Below the pieces are notes generated by a model that saw only the letters and a program-made list of their open reading frames with translations, made no database searches and had not been told where the DNA came from. A stretch of 5,866 nucleotides of DNA from Gammaproteobacteria bacterium. GTDB lineage: Bacteria; Pseudomonadota; Gammaproteobacteria; Arenicellales; Poriferihabitantaceae. Shown here piece after piece: positions 4,156-5,866 of the stretch (positions are counted from its first letter, which is position 1; each line of letters starts with the position of its first letter). A program made the position numbers and the translations under genes. The DNA lies in the NCBI GenBank assembly GCA_020027415.1, contig JAHRAW010000131.1, positions 1-5,866 on the forward strand, in the 5' to 3' direction.

Positions 4156-5484
4156 ATGTCGCCGCCGCGCAAACATAAAATGGAGGCAAGCAAAACGCGC
4201 GCGCGCGCGCCCGCCGATTGTGATTCAGATCCGAATTCCATCAGCGCCGCGCGCGCGCATCAAATCATCCGCCAAACCATCTCGCCGCTGGCGCACCGCG
4301 AAAGCGTTGCAACCCGTTCCGCGTTGGGGCGCGTCGCGGCGGTGGATATCAAAAGCCCGACGCAAGTTCCCAACCACACCAATTCGGCGATGGACGGCTA
4401 CGCGCTGCGCGCCCAAGATTTAGCCGCCACCGGCGCCACCCAATTGCACGTGCTTGGCGCCGCCTTCGCCGGCAACCCGTTTCGCGGCGAAGTGCGCGCC
4501 GGACAATGCGTGCGCATTATGACCGGCGCGGTGCTGCCAGCGGGCGCCGATCGCGTGGTGATGCAGGAACGAGTTGAACGCGTGGGCGAAGTCATCACCG
4601 TGCCGGGCGGCGAACCAGCGGCCGCCAATGTGCGCCGCGCCGGCGAGGATTTACAAGTGGGCGAAGTCGCCATTGCCGCCGGGCGGCGGTTGGCGGCGGC
4701 GCATCTCGGGCTGGCGGCTTCGTTGGGGCTTGCCGAATTGCCGGTGATGCGCCGCCCGCGGGTCGCTTTTTTCTCCAACGGGGATGAACTGCGCGCGGTG
4801 GGCAAGCCGCTGGCAAGCGGCGAGGTCTACGATTCCAATCGCTACACGCTGTACGGCATGCTGCGGGCGGCGGGCGTGGAAATGGTGGATTTCGGCATCG
4901 TCGCGGACGACGCCGATGCGCTCAGCGCGACGTTGGAACAGGCCGCCGCTTGCGCCGATATGGTTATCACTTCGGCCGGGGCTTCGGTCGGCGAAGCCGA
5001 TTATATCGCGCAAATCATGCGGCAAATCGGCGACCTCAAATTCTGCAAAGTAGCGATGAAACCGGGGCGTCCGATGGCTTTTGGCGCGCTGCGCGAGAGT
5101 TTATTTTTCGGCTTGCCCGGCAATCCGGTGTCGGTCATGGCGACCTTCCATATTTTTGTCAAACCCGCGCTGCGATTATTAAGCGGGGAAACCGCCGCCG
5201 CGCCGCTGCGCCTGCAAGCCAAAACGGTATCCGCCCTGAAAAAACGCGCCGGGCGAACCGAATATCAACGCGGCATCTTAACCAACGCCGCCGCCGACCC
5301 GCATAACCGCGACGCACCCGGCGCAACGACAACGACAATGGCAGTGCGCTCCACCGGCGAACAAGGCTCCGGCATGCTACGCTCCATGGGCGAAGCCAAC
5401 TGCTTCATCGTGCTACCCGCCGAGTCCGCCGATGTGGCCGCCGGCGAGATAGTGGAAGTGCAACCGTTTGCCGGCTTGTGGTGA
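4156..5484 (+). CDS. moeA: Molybdopterin molybdenumtransferase MoeA
   Basis: Last step of molybdenum cofactor synthesis: hydrolyses adenylylated molybdopterin and inserts molybdate. Length 442, against 411 in E. coli. Motifs in order: NSAMDGYA (76-83, Asp80), RIMTGAVLPAGADRVVMQE (120-138), RRAGED (160-165, Asp165), SNGDEL (207-212, Glu211), VYDSNR (224-229), TSAGASVGEADY (272-283, Asp282), KPGRPMAFG, and GLPGNPVSVM. The acidic residues match E. coli Asp59, Asp142, Glu188 and Asp259. Two differences stand out: the usual GGVSVG loop reads AGASVG, and about 13 extra residues lie in domain IV, before the GEQGS segment. The first 28 residues are a basic, low-complexity extension encoded partly by a (CG)n run; an alternative ATG at 4180 shortens it but lacks a Shine-Dalgarno sequence. 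The 3-nt gap after moaC indicates one operon. Confidence 0.95.
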   Translation: MSPPRKHKMEASKTRARAPADCDSDPNSISAARAHQIIRQTISPLAHRESVATRSALGRVAAVDIKSPTQVPNHTNSAMDGYALRAQDLAATGATQLHVLGAAFAGNPFRGEVRAGQCVRIMTGAVLPAGADRVVMQERVERVGEVITVPGGEPAAANVRRAGEDLQVGEVAIAAGRRLAAAHLGLAASLGLAELPVMRRPRVAFFSNGDELRAVGKPLASGEVYDSNRYTLYGMLRAAGVEMVDFGIVADDADALSATLEQAAACADMVITSAGASVGEADYIAQIMRQIGDLKFCKVAMKPGRPMAFGALRESLFFGLPGNPVSVMATFHIFVKPALRLLSGETAAAPLRLQAKTVSALKKRAGRTEYQRGILTNAAADPHNRDAPGATTTTMAVRSTGEQGSGMLRSMGEANCFIVLPAESADVAAGEIVEVQPFAGLW

Positions 5485-5545
5485 CGCGGCGCCGACCCGC
5501 CGCCATAACAAAATAATTAATCCCGCTGTGCGCTTTGAACAGACC

Positions 5546-5866
5546 ATGAATACCCGCGCCTATCTGCAAAAACTCAGCGACATTTATGCCACGCAAAAAG
5601 CGACTGAGCATACCTATCGCCCAGCCCTGCAAGCCTGGTTGCAAGCCAACGCCGCGGGCGTACAAGTCATCAACGAACCGAAACAAATTGCCTGCGGTGC
5701 GCCGGATTTTGTGCTTACCCGCAAGCAGATTCCGCTTGGATATATTGAGGCAAAGGATGTTGGGAAAAATTTGGACGATGAAAATTACGCTGAACAAATG
5801 CAACGGTACTGTGAAGCGTTGGATAATTTGATATTCACCAATTATTTAGAATTCCGTTTATTGCGC
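5546..5866 (+). CDS. Restriction-modification type protein, N-terminal PD-(D/E)xK nuclease part (cut by right edge)
   Basis: An open frame runs from the ATG at 5546 to the window end: 107 residues with no stop. It matches the N-terminus I associate with type ISP / type IIG restriction-modification enzymes (nuclease, helicase or methylase in one chain): YLQKLSDIYATQKATEHTYR (6-25) with Glu21; GAPDFVLTRKQIPLGYIEAKD (51-71, seen as GAPDF then GYIEAKD) giving the PD-(D/E)xK catalytic set Asp54, Glu68 and Lys70; and a QxxxY motif, Gln84 to Tyr88, as in RecB-like nucleases; then LIFTNYLEFRLLR. The role is Mg-dependent DNA cleavage, probably with a methylase domain downstream that cannot be seen. 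A GTG at 5528 is an in-frame alternative start; neither has a strong Shine-Dalgarno sequence. It lies 61 nt after moeA on the same strand. Base composition falls along the gene to about 36% GC over 5761-5866. Nuclease call good; exact class inferred. Confidence 0.75.
   Translation, partial: MNTRAYLQKLSDIYATQKATEHTYRPALQAWLQANAAGVQVINEPKQIACGAPDFVLTRKQIPLGYIEAKDVGKNLDDENYAEQMQRYCEALDNLIFTNYLEFRLLR

Noticed and set aside
5405..5803. 132-residue minus-strand open frame over the end of moeA and the right-edge gene
   Set aside because: It spans two plus-strand genes with clear motifs and has no recognisable motif of its own.

Overview
The window holds seven protein genes: five complete between their own ends, one cut by each window edge. 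The central genes are GC-rich. A sigma-32-type heat-shock promoter, an outer-membrane-type exported protein and molybdenum cofactor genes suggest a Gram-negative bacterium of the Pseudomonadota, probably gammaproteobacterial. That placement is an inference from gene style and not from any marker gene.

Layout, left to right. (1) Minus strand, cut by the left edge: the N-terminus of an exported outer-membrane beta-barrel-like protein, with an uncertain start codon and a good sigma-70-like promoter. (2) Plus strand: msrB (methionine-R-sulfoxide reductase, zinc-free type) overlapping by 8 bp a secreted DUF1223 thioredoxin-fold protein with a CxxC motif. The two are probably translationally coupled. 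(3) Plus strand: a stand-alone Hsp20 small heat shock protein. It has its own near-consensus sigma-32 promoter and a very short 5' UTR that can fold into one hairpin covering both the Shine-Dalgarno sequence and the AUG, with a bulged G inside the Shine-Dalgarno pairing. This looks like an RNA thermometer. (4) A GC-rich terminator hairpin between convergent genes, then, on the minus strand, a CPA2-type monovalent cation/proton antiporter consisting of the membrane domain only. (5) A divergent intergenic region with a perfect TATAAT box, an 11-bp inverted repeat and tandem repeats, leading into the plus-strand molybdenum cofactor pair moaC-moeA, whose genes are 3 nt apart. (6) Plus strand, cut by the right edge: the N-terminus of a large restriction-modification type protein with a PD-(D/E)xK nuclease signature, in sequence that becomes AT-richer towards the edge.

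How the genes fit together: MsrB repairs oxidised methionine, Hsp20 holds unfolded proteins, and the antiporter probably handles ions and pH, so the left and middle parts read as a loose stress-response neighbourhood of independent units. MoaC (pterin precursor formation) and MoeA (molybdate insertion) catalyse separate steps of molybdenum cofactor synthesis and look like one operon. The right-edge nuclease gene probably begins an anti-phage or restriction locus that continues outside the window.

The most notable items are the candidate heat-shock thermometer at 1710-1744 behind its sigma-32 promoter, and the right-edge PD-(D/E)xK gene. No tRNA, rRNA, CRISPR array, insertion sequence or transposase was seen.
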